NCBI GenBank assembly: GCA_963744935.1 | Contig: CAVUVM010000012.1 | Coordinates: forward strand, 186,001-250,000 | Length of the DNA: 64,000 nucleotides | From: Bog-473 sp963744935 | GTDB lineage: Bacteria; Actinomycetota; Acidimicrobiia; Acidimicrobiales; RAAP-2 | Direction: 5' to 3' | Shown here: positions 57,009-64,000 of the stretch, piece after piece | Position numbering within the stretch: the first letter of the stretch is position 1 | How the letters are laid out: each line of letters begins with the position of its first letter | Translations under genes and position numbers: made by a program | Notes under the pieces: generated by a model | What the model was told of the DNA's origin: nothing | The model's input: the letters and a program-made list of their open reading frames with translations, nothing else | The model's database searches: none

Positions 57009-58274
57009 TCAGAGAGCACCCACCCCTGCCGCCTCGTTGCGTGTGCGCCACTCGTGGCGCGACATACGGGTGACGTCGACGTCGGGCGCACGGGCGCGCA
57101 ACGCGCCCACCGTCGCCTGCTCTTTCGGCGTGTGCACGAAGGGGTCCCAGTTGTAGAAACGGCATGCGTTCTCCCAGGTGATCTTGTTGATCTCGGTCTC
57201 GTCGGTGACGCCGGCGTCCTGGAACTCGCGCCAGGCGAACTCGGGGGAGAGGGGCCACGTCGTGTCGGTGTGGGGATAATCGCACTCCCAGGCGATGAGG
57301 TCGATGCCGATGCGGTCGCGCAGCAACAGGCCCGACGGGTCGGTGATGAAGCACGCCAGGATGTGGTCGCGGAACACCTCGGAGGGGAGCTTCCCGCCGA
57401 AGTCGCTGTGCAGCCACTCCTGGTTGTGGAAGTGCCGGTCGATCCGGTCGAAGTAGAAGGGGATCCAGCCGATCCCGCCCTCCGAGAGCGCCACCTTGAG
57501 GTCGGGGAAACGCCGGAGCGTCGGCCCGAACAAGAGGTCTTGCGCGGTGATGGCGCTGATCTGGCAGGCCAGCACCATGAGGTGGTCGACCGGAGCCTCC
57601 TCGGGACGCCTGATGATCTGGAACCCGGCGCCGATGTGGAGGCTGAGCACCATGCCCTCGTCGGAGAGGGCGCCGATCATGGGGTCCCAGTAGCCCGACA
57701 AGAAGCTGGGGAAGCCCTGCACGTGGGGGGTCTCGAGGAAGCTGATGGAGCGGCAGCCCTTCTTGGCCAGGCGCCGGACCTCGGCCACGGCGGCCTCGAC
57801 GTCCCACATGGGGACGATCCCGAGCGGGATGAACCGGCCGGGGTAGGTGCCGCACCACTCGTCGATGGCCCAGTCGTTGTAGGCCTGGAGCATCACGAGG
57901 GCGATCTCCTTGTCGCGCGCCTCGGCGAAGGTGCGCGCGTTCCAGCCCGCCATGGTGGGGAAGCACATGGAGCCGAGGACACCGTTGGCGTCCATGTCGC
58001 GCACCCGCTCGTGCACGTCGAAGCATCCGGGGCGCAGCTCGGAGTACGTCCCGGGATTGAAGCCCCACTCCTCGCTGGGCCATCCCACGGTCGCGGACAT
58101 GCCGAACGACGTGCTCGTCTTCTCCCCCTGGAACACCCATTGGTCGATGCCGTCCTCGTGCACCACCCTGGGCGCCTCGTCGCGCCACTTCGCGGGCACA
58201 TGGTTCTCGTACATGTGCGGGGGCTCGATCATGTGGTCGTCGATGCTGACGAGGATCATGTCGTCCATGTTCAT
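57009..58274 (-). CDS. amidohydrolase-2 family metal-dependent hydrolase (3rd of three)
   Basis: The 421-residue protein has LVSIDDHMIEPPHMY, the middle His in SLHIGAGF, ALSEGGIGWIPFYFDRIDRHF and AWECDYPHTDTTWP. It is more distant from the other two copies and has CDYPH in place of GSDYPH. It precedes an acyl-CoA dehydrogenase gene by 73 bp and follows a P450 by 39 bp on the same strand, so it may be in one transcript with both. Confidence 0.9.
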   Translation of the reverse strand: MNMDDMILVSIDDHMIEPPHMYENHVPAKWRDEAPRVVHEDGIDQWVFQGEKTSTSFGMSATVGWPSEEWGFNPGTYSELRPGCFDVHERVRDMDANGVLGSMCFPTMAGWNARTFAEARDKEIALVMLQAYNDWAIDEWCGTYPGRFIPLGIVPMWDVEAAVAEVRRLAKKGCRSISFLETPHVQGFPSFLSGYWDPMIGALSDEGMVLSLHIGAGFQIIRRPEEAPVDHLMVLACQISAITAQDLLFGPTLRRFPDLKVALSEGGIGWIPFYFDRIDRHFHNQEWLHSDFGGKLPSEVFRDHILACFITDPSGLLLRDRIGIDLIAWECDYPHTDTTWPLSPEFAWREFQDAGVTDETEINKITWENACRFYNWDPFVHTPKEQATVGALRARAPDVDVTRMSRHEWRTRNEAAGVGAL

Positions 58275-58313
58275 GTCGTGCTCCTCTCGCGTCTCAGCAC
58301 TGCGCCCAGGTTC

Positions 58314-59513
58314 TCACGACGTGCGCACCGGCAGCGTCTCCCAGCCGCGCACGGTCGACGTGCGGGCGCGCTGCGCCTGGTCGTAGTCGACCTCCCACTC
58401 GGGGAAGCGCGCCAACACCTCGTCGAGGGCAACCCGGCCCTCGAGGCGGGCCAGCGCCGCACCGAGGCAGAGGTGGATGCCGTACCCGAAGGCCTGGTGC
58501 CGGCCGATGTCACGATGGATGTCGAAGCTGTCGCCGTCCGCGAAGTGCCGCTGGTCGCGGTTGGCCGACCCGTTCAGCAACACCATGACGCTGCCCTCGG
58601 GCACCGTCTGGCCACAGACCTCGACGTCTCTGGTCACGTAGCGGGACTGCACGGGCGACGGGGACTCGTAGCGCAAGAGCTCCTCAATGGCGTTCGGGAT
58701 CAGCGACCGGTCCGCCACCAGCTCGGCGCGCTGGTCGGGATGGCGGCCGAGGACCTCGCCGCTGAAGCCGATCAGGCGCGTCGTGGTCTCGTTCCCGGCC
58801 CCCGCCAGCAGGCCGACGTAGCCGACGACCTCCTCGTGGGTGAGCGTGCGCGTGGTGCCTGTGGTGTCCTCGAACTCGGCGTTGAGCAGCTCGGTCATGA
58901 GGTCGTCGGAGGGGTGCTCGGCCCGCCAGGTGACGTAGTCGGAGAACACAGCGAACTGCGCGTTGGCGTCGTACTGGGTCTCGGACGGGACACCTTCCTC
59001 GAGGCGCAGGCCTTCGTCGAGGTGGTCACGGATCGCCACCTGGTCCTGCTCGGGGATGCCGAGCAGCATCCCGATGACCCGCATGGGCATGAACTTGCCC
59101 AGGTCCTCGACGAAGTTGAAGTGGCCCGACCCGACCAGCGGATCGAGCACCTGCGCGCAGTAGGCGCGCACCTGGGGCTCGAGCGCCTGCATCTTCCTCG
59201 GAGTGAAGACCCGAGAGAGCAGGCCGCGGTGCAGGTCGTGGGCGGGTGGGTCCTCGAAGAGGATGGACCCGGGTGGGATCTCGACCCCCGCCTTGATGAT
59301 CTCGAGAACCGAGCCACGCCCCGAGATGTAGGTCTTCCAGTCGAGCATCGCCGCGTCGACGTCGTCCCAGCGACTCAGCGCATAGAACCCGTACTTCTCG
59401 TTCCAATAGAGCGGCGCCTCGTCGCGCAGGCGCTTCCACACCGGGTACGGGTCCGCGTCGATCTCGAAGTCGTAGGGGTCGTAGTAGACCTCGGATTCGC
59501 TCGTCACAGTCAC
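58314..59513 (-). CDS. cytochrome P450
   Basis: The 399-residue P450 has the I-helix GLLAGAGNETTTRLIG, E-x-x-R in EELLRYESP, and heme-binding FGYGIHLCLGAALARLEG. It resembles CYP families that hydroxylate steroids, terpenoids or fatty acids; the substrate is unknown. No redox partner is adjacent. It follows the aldehyde dehydrogenase by 25 bp. Confidence 0.95.
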   Translation of the reverse strand: MTVTSESEVYYDPYDFEIDADPYPVWKRLRDEAPLYWNEKYGFYALSRWDDVDAAMLDWKTYISGRGSVLEIIKAGVEIPPGSILFEDPPAHDLHRGLLSRVFTPRKMQALEPQVRAYCAQVLDPLVGSGHFNFVEDLGKFMPMRVIGMLLGIPEQDQVAIRDHLDEGLRLEEGVPSETQYDANAQFAVFSDYVTWRAEHPSDDLMTELLNAEFEDTTGTTRTLTHEEVVGYVGLLAGAGNETTTRLIGFSGEVLGRHPDQRAELVADRSLIPNAIEELLRYESPSPVQSRYVTRDVEVCGQTVPEGSVMVLLNGSANRDQRHFADGDSFDIHRDIGRHQAFGYGIHLCLGAALARLEGRVALDEVLARFPEWEVDYDQAQRARTSTVRGWETLPVRTS

Positions 59514-59538
59514 GTCGACCTCCCCTCGCTATCCCGGC

Positions 59539-61026
59539 CTACGCCGCCGGCCACGCCAGCGACTTGGTCTCGAGATACTGCTCGAAGCCGGCCACGCCGT
59601 TCTGGCGGCCGATGCCACTGTGCTTGAAGCCGCCGAAGGGGAGGTCGGGCCCGTACGGTGCGCCGCCGTTGATGCTGAGGCCGCCGGTGCGGATGCGCCG
59701 GGCCACCGACAGCGAGCGCTCGAGCGTCGCCGAGAACACGCCCCCTTGGAGCCCGTATTTGGAGTCGTTGGCGATGCGCACCGCGTCGTCCTCGTCCTCG
59801 TAGGGGATGACGACGAGGACGGGCCCGAAGATCTCCTCCTGCGCGATGGTCATGGCATTGTCGACGTCGGTGAACAGCGTCGGCTCGACCCACCAGCCCT
59901 TGGCGAACTCGTCGCCCGAAGGCCGGCCGCCGCCGACGGCCAGCGTGGCGCCCTCAACCTTGCCCTTCTCGATGTAGTCGAGGACGCGTGCGCGCTGCTT
60001 GGCCGAGATGAGCGGGCCCATCATCACGTCGGGCCGCTGCGGGTCTCCGTAGGGGACGGCGGAGAAGAGCCCCGTGAGAAGCTCGACACCCTCGTCGTAG
60101 CGGGCCCGCGGCAACAGCATGCGCGTCTGAATGGCGCAGCCCTGCCCGGCGTGGAAACAGGCGCCCATGCCCATCAGGGTGGCGATGCTGAGGTCGGCGT
60201 CGTCGAGCACGATCGTGGCCGACTTCCCGCCGAGCTCGAGGAAGACGCGCTTCATCGTGGCGGCGCCCTTCTCCATGATGCGCTGCCCGACCGCGGTCGA
60301 GCCCGTGAACGAGATCATGTCGACCTTGGGCGAGAGCGTGAGCTCCTCGCCGATCAGGTGGTCCGACGACGTCACGATGTTGAGGACGCCGGCGGGGATG
60401 TCGGTCTTCTCCGCCACGATGCGGCCCAGCAGCGTGGCGTTCCACGGCGTGTCCGGCGCCGGCTTGAGCACGATCGTGTTCCCGGTGGCGAGTGCCTGGC
60501 CCAGCTTGTGCGACGTCACCTCGAAGGGGAAGTTCCACGGGACGATGGCACCCACCACGCCGACGGGCTCGCGCCAGATCCGGCGCGAGTCGACCGAGCC
60601 CTGGATGTTGGTGGCGTCGGGCAGCACCGTCTCCCACTCGAACTCGTCGATCTCCTTGGCCGGCCAGGCGAACGCCTCGGAGATCGGCGCGTCGAGCTGC
60701 GGGCCGTTGGTCGTCATGCGCGGGCAGCCGACCTCGAGGATGAGCTCCTCGCGCAGCTCCTCCTGCTCGGCCTGGAGCGCCTCGTGCAGCTGCTCGAGGC
60801 ATTGCTTGCGGAAGGCGTGGTTGGTCGACCAGTCGGTCTCGTCGAAGGCCCGCCGTGCCGCGTCGATGGCGCGGTGCATCTCGGCCGTCGACCCGTCGGT
60901 GACCACGCCGATGACCTCTTCGGTGGCCGGGTTGACGTTCTCGAAGGTCTTGCCGGAATCGGCCTCGACCAGCTTCCCGTCGATGAGCATCCGCTGCTCG
61001 GGGTTGACCTTCACTGCCTCGGCCAC
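59539..61026 (-). CDS. aldehyde dehydrogenase (NAD(P)+-dependent)
   Basis: The 495-residue protein has the full ALDH fold. It has VGAIVPWNFPFEVTSHKLGQALATGNTIVLKPAPDTP, the NAD site FTGSTAVG, the catalytic Glu in LELGGKSA, Cys in GQGCAIQTR and EEIFGPVLVVIPY. It oxidises an aldehyde, probably from P450 or hydrolase products here, to a carboxylic acid. The GTG at 61026 follows GGAAGAGG, shorter than the open frame from 61098. Confidence 0.95.
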   Translation of the reverse strand: MAEAVKVNPEQRMLIDGKLVEADSGKTFENVNPATEEVIGVVTDGSTAEMHRAIDAARRAFDETDWSTNHAFRKQCLEQLHEALQAEQEELREELILEVGCPRMTTNGPQLDAPISEAFAWPAKEIDEFEWETVLPDATNIQGSVDSRRIWREPVGVVGAIVPWNFPFEVTSHKLGQALATGNTIVLKPAPDTPWNATLLGRIVAEKTDIPAGVLNIVTSSDHLIGEELTLSPKVDMISFTGSTAVGQRIMEKGAATMKRVFLELGGKSATIVLDDADLSIATLMGMGACFHAGQGCAIQTRMLLPRARYDEGVELLTGLFSAVPYGDPQRPDVMMGPLISAKQRARVLDYIEKGKVEGATLAVGGGRPSGDEFAKGWWVEPTLFTDVDNAMTIAQEEIFGPVLVVIPYEDEDDAVRIANDSKYGLQGGVFSATLERSLSVARRIRTGGLSINGGAPYGPDLPFGGFKHSGIGRQNGVAGFEQYLETKSLAWPAA

Positions 61027-61145
61027 GTTCCTCTTCCTCTCCTCGTTCAGCTCGACCCCCCACGAGGGCACGGCGCGCGGGGCGCGACCAGCACACACAA
61101 CCCAGCGTCGTGCCTGGCGAGCCGCTGTTTCGGAGGGTATCTGAC

Positions 61146-61163
61146 TTTGACGTCGTCGTCAAA
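61146..61163. promoter_or_regulatory. regulon motif between ALDH operon and thioesterase (site B)
   Basis: TTTGACG-N4-CGTCAAA is a perfect 7-bp inverted repeat. It lies in the 332-bp divergent region (61027-61358), 120 bp from the ALDH start and 196 bp from the thioesterase start. Nothing else in this region looks like a gene. Confidence 0.7.
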
Positions 61164-61358
61164 AATGGCCTTATCATCCGCCGTTCGCAGGATGTCGGCC
61201 TCGTCTCCCCGCCGCGACCGGGATGGGGAGGCCGGGACCGGTCCGCCGGCATGGGGCATTGTTGGGCTCCGCCGGCCGGCCCGAGGCTCACGCGCGCAGC
61301 GCCCAAGGCGCCGGAGACAAGCGGAGCCAACCGGAGACAAGGAGAGAAGGAGACCCCG

Positions 61359-62189
61359 ATGTTCACCATGGACGCGTTCGTCGAGGCGCTGACGCTCGAG
61401 CCCGTCGCCGAGGACCGCTACCGGGCGACGAGCGTGCCGAGTGACTACGGCATGGTGTGGGGCGGGCAGCTGCTGGCCCAGTCCGTCATGGGCGCGCTGG
61501 CGGGTCAGGACGGCAAGGCGGTCAAGACGCTGCACACCGTCTTCGCCCGGCCCGCCAAGGCCGACGCACCCCTCGACATCACCGTCGACCGCATGCACAG
61601 CGGTCGATCGCTCGCGAGCAGCACGATCACGATCAGCCAGGACGACCAGATCATCACCCGCTCCCTTGCGCTCTTGAGCGCGGAGGAGCCCGACGTGATC
61701 CGCCACGCCGACTCGCCGCGCCTGGCGTCGCACCCCGACGACGTCGCAGGCGATCTGCGCGTGAACGGCGCCTGGGAGTCCGGGGCCGTCGGCGCCGTCG
61801 ATGTGGGGAACCCCGATCTCGTGGGCCCGCCCGAGCTCGACGTGTGGGCTCGCTTCGTCGGCGCCCCCGACGACCCCGCCTTCGACCAGGCCCTCCTAGC
61901 CTTCTCGACCGAGACCTTCCTCATCGGCACGGCCATGCGCCCGCACGCCGGCGTTGGCCAGTCGCAGGCGCACGTCACCCTCTCGACCGGTGTGCTGACG
62001 CACACGATCACCTATCACGAGCCCTGCCGGGCCGCCGAGTGGCACCTGCTCCAGATGTGGGCCTCCTACACCGGGCACGGCCGCAGCTTCGGGCGGGGCG
62101 ACATCTTCGACCTCGAGGGGCGACTGGTCGGGTCCTTCGTCCAGGACGCCATGATCCGCGCCCGCTCCGGAGGCGCCGGCAAGCTTTGA
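61359..62189 (+). CDS. TesB-type acyl-CoA thioesterase II
   Basis: The 276-residue double-hotdog thioesterase has VWGGQLLAQSVMGAL, RMHSGRSLASSTITISQ, then AMRPHAGVGQSQAHVTLSTGVLTHTITYHEP. It hydrolyses acyl-CoA. The ATG at 61359 follows GGAGAGAAGGAG. It is divergent from the ALDH/P450/amidohydrolase transcript and convergent with the esterase gene (12-bp gap). Confidence 0.9.
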   Translation: MFTMDAFVEALTLEPVAEDRYRATSVPSDYGMVWGGQLLAQSVMGALAGQDGKAVKTLHTVFARPAKADAPLDITVDRMHSGRSLASSTITISQDDQIITRSLALLSAEEPDVIRHADSPRLASHPDDVAGDLRVNGAWESGAVGAVDVGNPDLVGPPELDVWARFVGAPDDPAFDQALLAFSTETFLIGTAMRPHAGVGQSQAHVTLSTGVLTHTITYHEPCRAAEWHLLQMWASYTGHGRSFGRGDIFDLEGRLVGSFVQDAMIRARSGGAGKL

Positions 62190-62201
62190 ACGAGCCGGCG
62201 C

Positions 62202-63218
62202 TCAACCCGCCGTGTGCCGGTCGAGCTGGCGTGTCAGCCAGTCCTCCTTGCAGTGCTCGGCCAGCTGCACCGCAATCGCCGCCGGCGCGAGCAGGTACGC
62301 GTGCGGCAGACCAGCAATGACGTGGAGCTCGCAGGGGATCCCGGCCTGGTTCAGTCGCTGGGCGAACTCGACGTCCTCGTCGCGGAACCCGTCGATCGAT
62401 CCCACGACGACACAAGTCGGAGGCAGGCCGCTCAGGTCCGTCGCCCGGGCGGCGGCTGCGTAGGGCGGGACGTCGTCTGACCCAACGGGCGCGCCGAGAT
62501 ACGAACGCCAGCCGAAGTCGTTCGACGCGCCGGTCCAGACGTAGAGCCCAGCGGCATGCATCGACGGCGTCGTCTGGCGATCGTCGAGCATCGGGCAGTC
62601 GAGCAGCTGGAAGGCCAGCGGCACCTCGCCGCGGTCGCGCGCCAGGAGGCCGAGCGCCGCCGCCAGCCCGCCGCCCGCGCTGACGCCATAGGTCCCGATG
62701 CAGTCCGGGTCGATACCGAGTTCCTCCGCGTGCTCGTGGGCCCAGTGCAGCGCCGAGTAGCAGTCCTCGAGCGGGCCCGGGTAGGGCGTCTCGGGCGCCA
62801 GGCGGTACTCGACCGATACGCCGACGACCCCGAGCGCAGGGCACCACCGGTCGAGCATCTGATCGTCCATGATGTAGCTGCCGATGACGTACCCACCCCC
62901 GTGGATGGTGACGATGGCGGGCAGGCGCCCCGTGGTGCCGGCCGGCCGGTGGACCCGCACGGGAACCGGCGGGTCGCCCGCCACGCGCGAGGGCACCTCG
63001 TGCTCGGTGCGCACCACCGCGTCCGAGAGTTCGACGGCCGGGAACTGCGACAAGCGAATGGTCGCAACGGTCTCGGCGTCGAAGGCCGGGAGGTCGAACG
63101 CGTCGAGGACGGGGCTGAGCTCGGGGTCCAAGAGCTTGCGCACATCCGCCACCGAAGGATCCGACCCCGAAGAATCCGGCGCCGAAGGATCCGAACCGTG
63201 TGCTGTCGGACCGGTCAT
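62202..63218 (-). CDS. hormone-sensitive-lipase-type alpha/beta hydrolase (esterase)
   Basis: The 338-residue protein has the HSL family oxyanion motif VTIHGGGYVIGS, the nucleophile GTYGVSAGGGLAA, acid in the VGSIDGFRDE region and His in GLPHAYLL. It hydrolyses small esters or lactones. The start overlaps the SDR stop (ATGA), so both are in one operon. An 8-residue acidic direct repeat (APDSSGSDPS) is in the disordered N terminus. Confidence 0.9.
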   Translation of the reverse strand: MTGPTAHGSDPSAPDSSGSDPSVADVRKLLDPELSPVLDAFDLPAFDAETVATIRLSQFPAVELSDAVVRTEHEVPSRVAGDPPVPVRVHRPAGTTGRLPAIVTIHGGGYVIGSYIMDDQMLDRWCPALGVVGVSVEYRLAPETPYPGPLEDCYSALHWAHEHAEELGIDPDCIGTYGVSAGGGLAAALGLLARDRGEVPLAFQLLDCPMLDDRQTTPSMHAAGLYVWTGASNDFGWRSYLGAPVGSDDVPPYAAAARATDLSGLPPTCVVVGSIDGFRDEDVEFAQRLNQAGIPCELHVIAGLPHAYLLAPAAIAVQLAEHCKEDWLTRQLDRHTAG

Positions 63219-64000
63219 GTGAGCGACACTCCCCCGCTGCGGATGGCGGCCACGGTCCCGCCGTCGACGATGAGGTCGGTCCCCGTCACGTAGCGGGCCT
63301 CGTCGGAGAGCAAGAAGGCGACGGCGGCCGCAACCTCCTCGGGGCGCCCCTCGCGGGCCAGCGCCGAGGCCTGGACCAGCATGGCCATGACGTCGTGGGC
63401 GTCGGCCTCCTGTCGGCCCATTGGCGTGTCGATCACCCCCGGGGTGACCGAGCAGATGCGCGCGCCGAGGCGTCCGAAAGGGACGGCTTCGCGCCGCACC
63501 AGCCGGTGCACGCCTCGCTTGGCCCACGTGTAGGCCATGCCGGGGTCCTCGATCTCGGGGCCGACCGCCTCCCGGATGCGCCCGAGGAAGTCCTCGTGCA
63601 GCGGGTCGTCGAGCGCAGCATCGGCGGGCAGGTCGCTGTCGGGCAGCGCCAGCGACGCGGACATCGACGCGAAACACACCACCGCCGTTCCCTCAGTGGC
63701 GAGCGCGCGGCAGGCGTCGACCAGATACGCGGTGCCGACGAGGTCTACGATCAAGACGTCACGCCATCCGGCCATGGTGGGTGAGAGGCCGGCTGCGTGT
63801 GCCACGGCGCGCAGTGGGCCCAGTTCGGCGACCCGGTCACACAGCGCGGCGATGCCCGCCCGGTCCGTGACGTCGAGGACGACGGGCTCAATCCGCGCCC
63901 GGCTCCCGTCGGCGGACAGCTTCTCGGCCGTCACGTACACGCCGGCTTCGTCGCGGTCCGCGACCAGCAGCACGTCGACCATGTCGGCCATCCGGGCGGC
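63215..64000 (-). CDS. SDR-family dehydrogenase (5' end beyond window)
   Basis: The visible 261 residues include VLLVADRDEAGV, VVLDVTD, AHAAGLSP, FASMSAS, AYTWAKRGV (Tyr-x3-Lys) and the end SDEARYVTGTDLIVDGG. The Gly-rich N-terminal nucleotide-binding loop lies beyond the right edge. An insertion before the catalytic Tyr (DDPLHEDFLGRIREAVGPE) recalls 3-alpha-hydroxysteroid dehydrogenase/carbonyl reductase; this is a hint only. Confidence 0.88.
   Translation of the reverse strand, partial: AARMADMVDVLLVADRDEAGVYVTAEKLSADGSRARIEPVVLDVTDRAGIAALCDRVAELGPLRAVAHAAGLSPTMAGWRDVLIVDLVGTAYLVDACRALATEGTAVVCFASMSASLALPDSDLPADAALDDPLHEDFLGRIREAVGPEIEDPGMAYTWAKRGVHRLVRREAVPFGRLGARICSVTPGVIDTPMGRQEADAHDVMAMLVQASALAREGRPEEVAAAVAFLLSDEARYVTGTDLIVDGGTVAAIRSGGVSLT

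Noticed and set aside
57054..59627. 857-residue open frame on + strand
   Set aside because: Antisense shadow of the amidohydrolase and P450 genes, whose motifs are clear on the other strand.

Overview
The window is high-GC DNA with dense, often overlapping genes. Start codons are frequently GTG and most starts have GGAGG-type ribosome binding sites. CsoR, F420/FMN luciferase-like oxidoreductases, DUF35-thiolase proteins, a methylmalonyl-CoA-type mutase and many acyl-CoA genes point to an actinobacterium, possibly an Acidimicrobiia-like lineage (inference; there is no rRNA or marker gene to settle it). I see no tRNA, rRNA, CRISPR array, insertion sequence or prophage.

Layout. 0-8 kb: housekeeping genes (a VOC protein, tsaC-tsaD for the t6A tRNA modification, a frameshifted fhs, a DUF1269 protein, a channel-like membrane protein, glutamate decarboxylase). 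8-11 kb: a FliA/WhiG-type sigma factor facing two tandem orphan OmpR-type response regulators across a 506-bp region with palindromes and a possible structured leader. 11-20 kb: single genes (GDT1-type transporter, PPK2, SDR, methyltransferase, a lipoprotein with two internal repeats, ArsC, DUF2834, a PYROXD2-like FAD enzyme), then a csoR-permease operon with a good CsoR operator. 20-24 kb: a three-gene operon (ferritin-like candidate, luciferase-like monooxygenase, epimerase) divergent from a TetR gene whose candidate operator lies inside its first codons. 24-29 kb: a large hybrid histidine kinase (frameshifted) coupled to a PleD-like diguanylate cyclase. 29-30.5 kb: a decayed patch with hydrolase, VOC and MarR remnants. 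30.5-36 kb: 1-Cys peroxiredoxin, adenine/adenosine deaminase, DUF5996, LLM oxidoreductase, P450, MarR.

36-64 kb is mostly a catabolic island. It has a two-subunit B12-dependent acyl-CoA mutase, SDRs, TesB-type thioesterases, a complete branched-chain-type ABC importer, enoyl-CoA hydratase, three amidohydrolase-2 paralogues, a DUF35-thiolase fusion, paired acyl-CoA dehydrogenases, a P450, an aldehyde dehydrogenase, esterases and a TetR regulator. Five intergenic sites in front of the importer, two amidohydrolases, the DUF35-thiolase and the ALDH/thioesterase pair share the motif TTGACRTCNNYGTYRA. This suggests one regulon that imports a hydrophobic or cyclic acid and shortens it by beta-oxidation and retro-aldol steps. 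The substrate cannot be read from the sequence.

Three long conserved genes (fhs, the hybrid kinase, one acyl-CoA dehydrogenase) each carry one small indel with intact coding on both sides. That looks more like consensus-sequence errors or very recent mutation than old pseudogenes.
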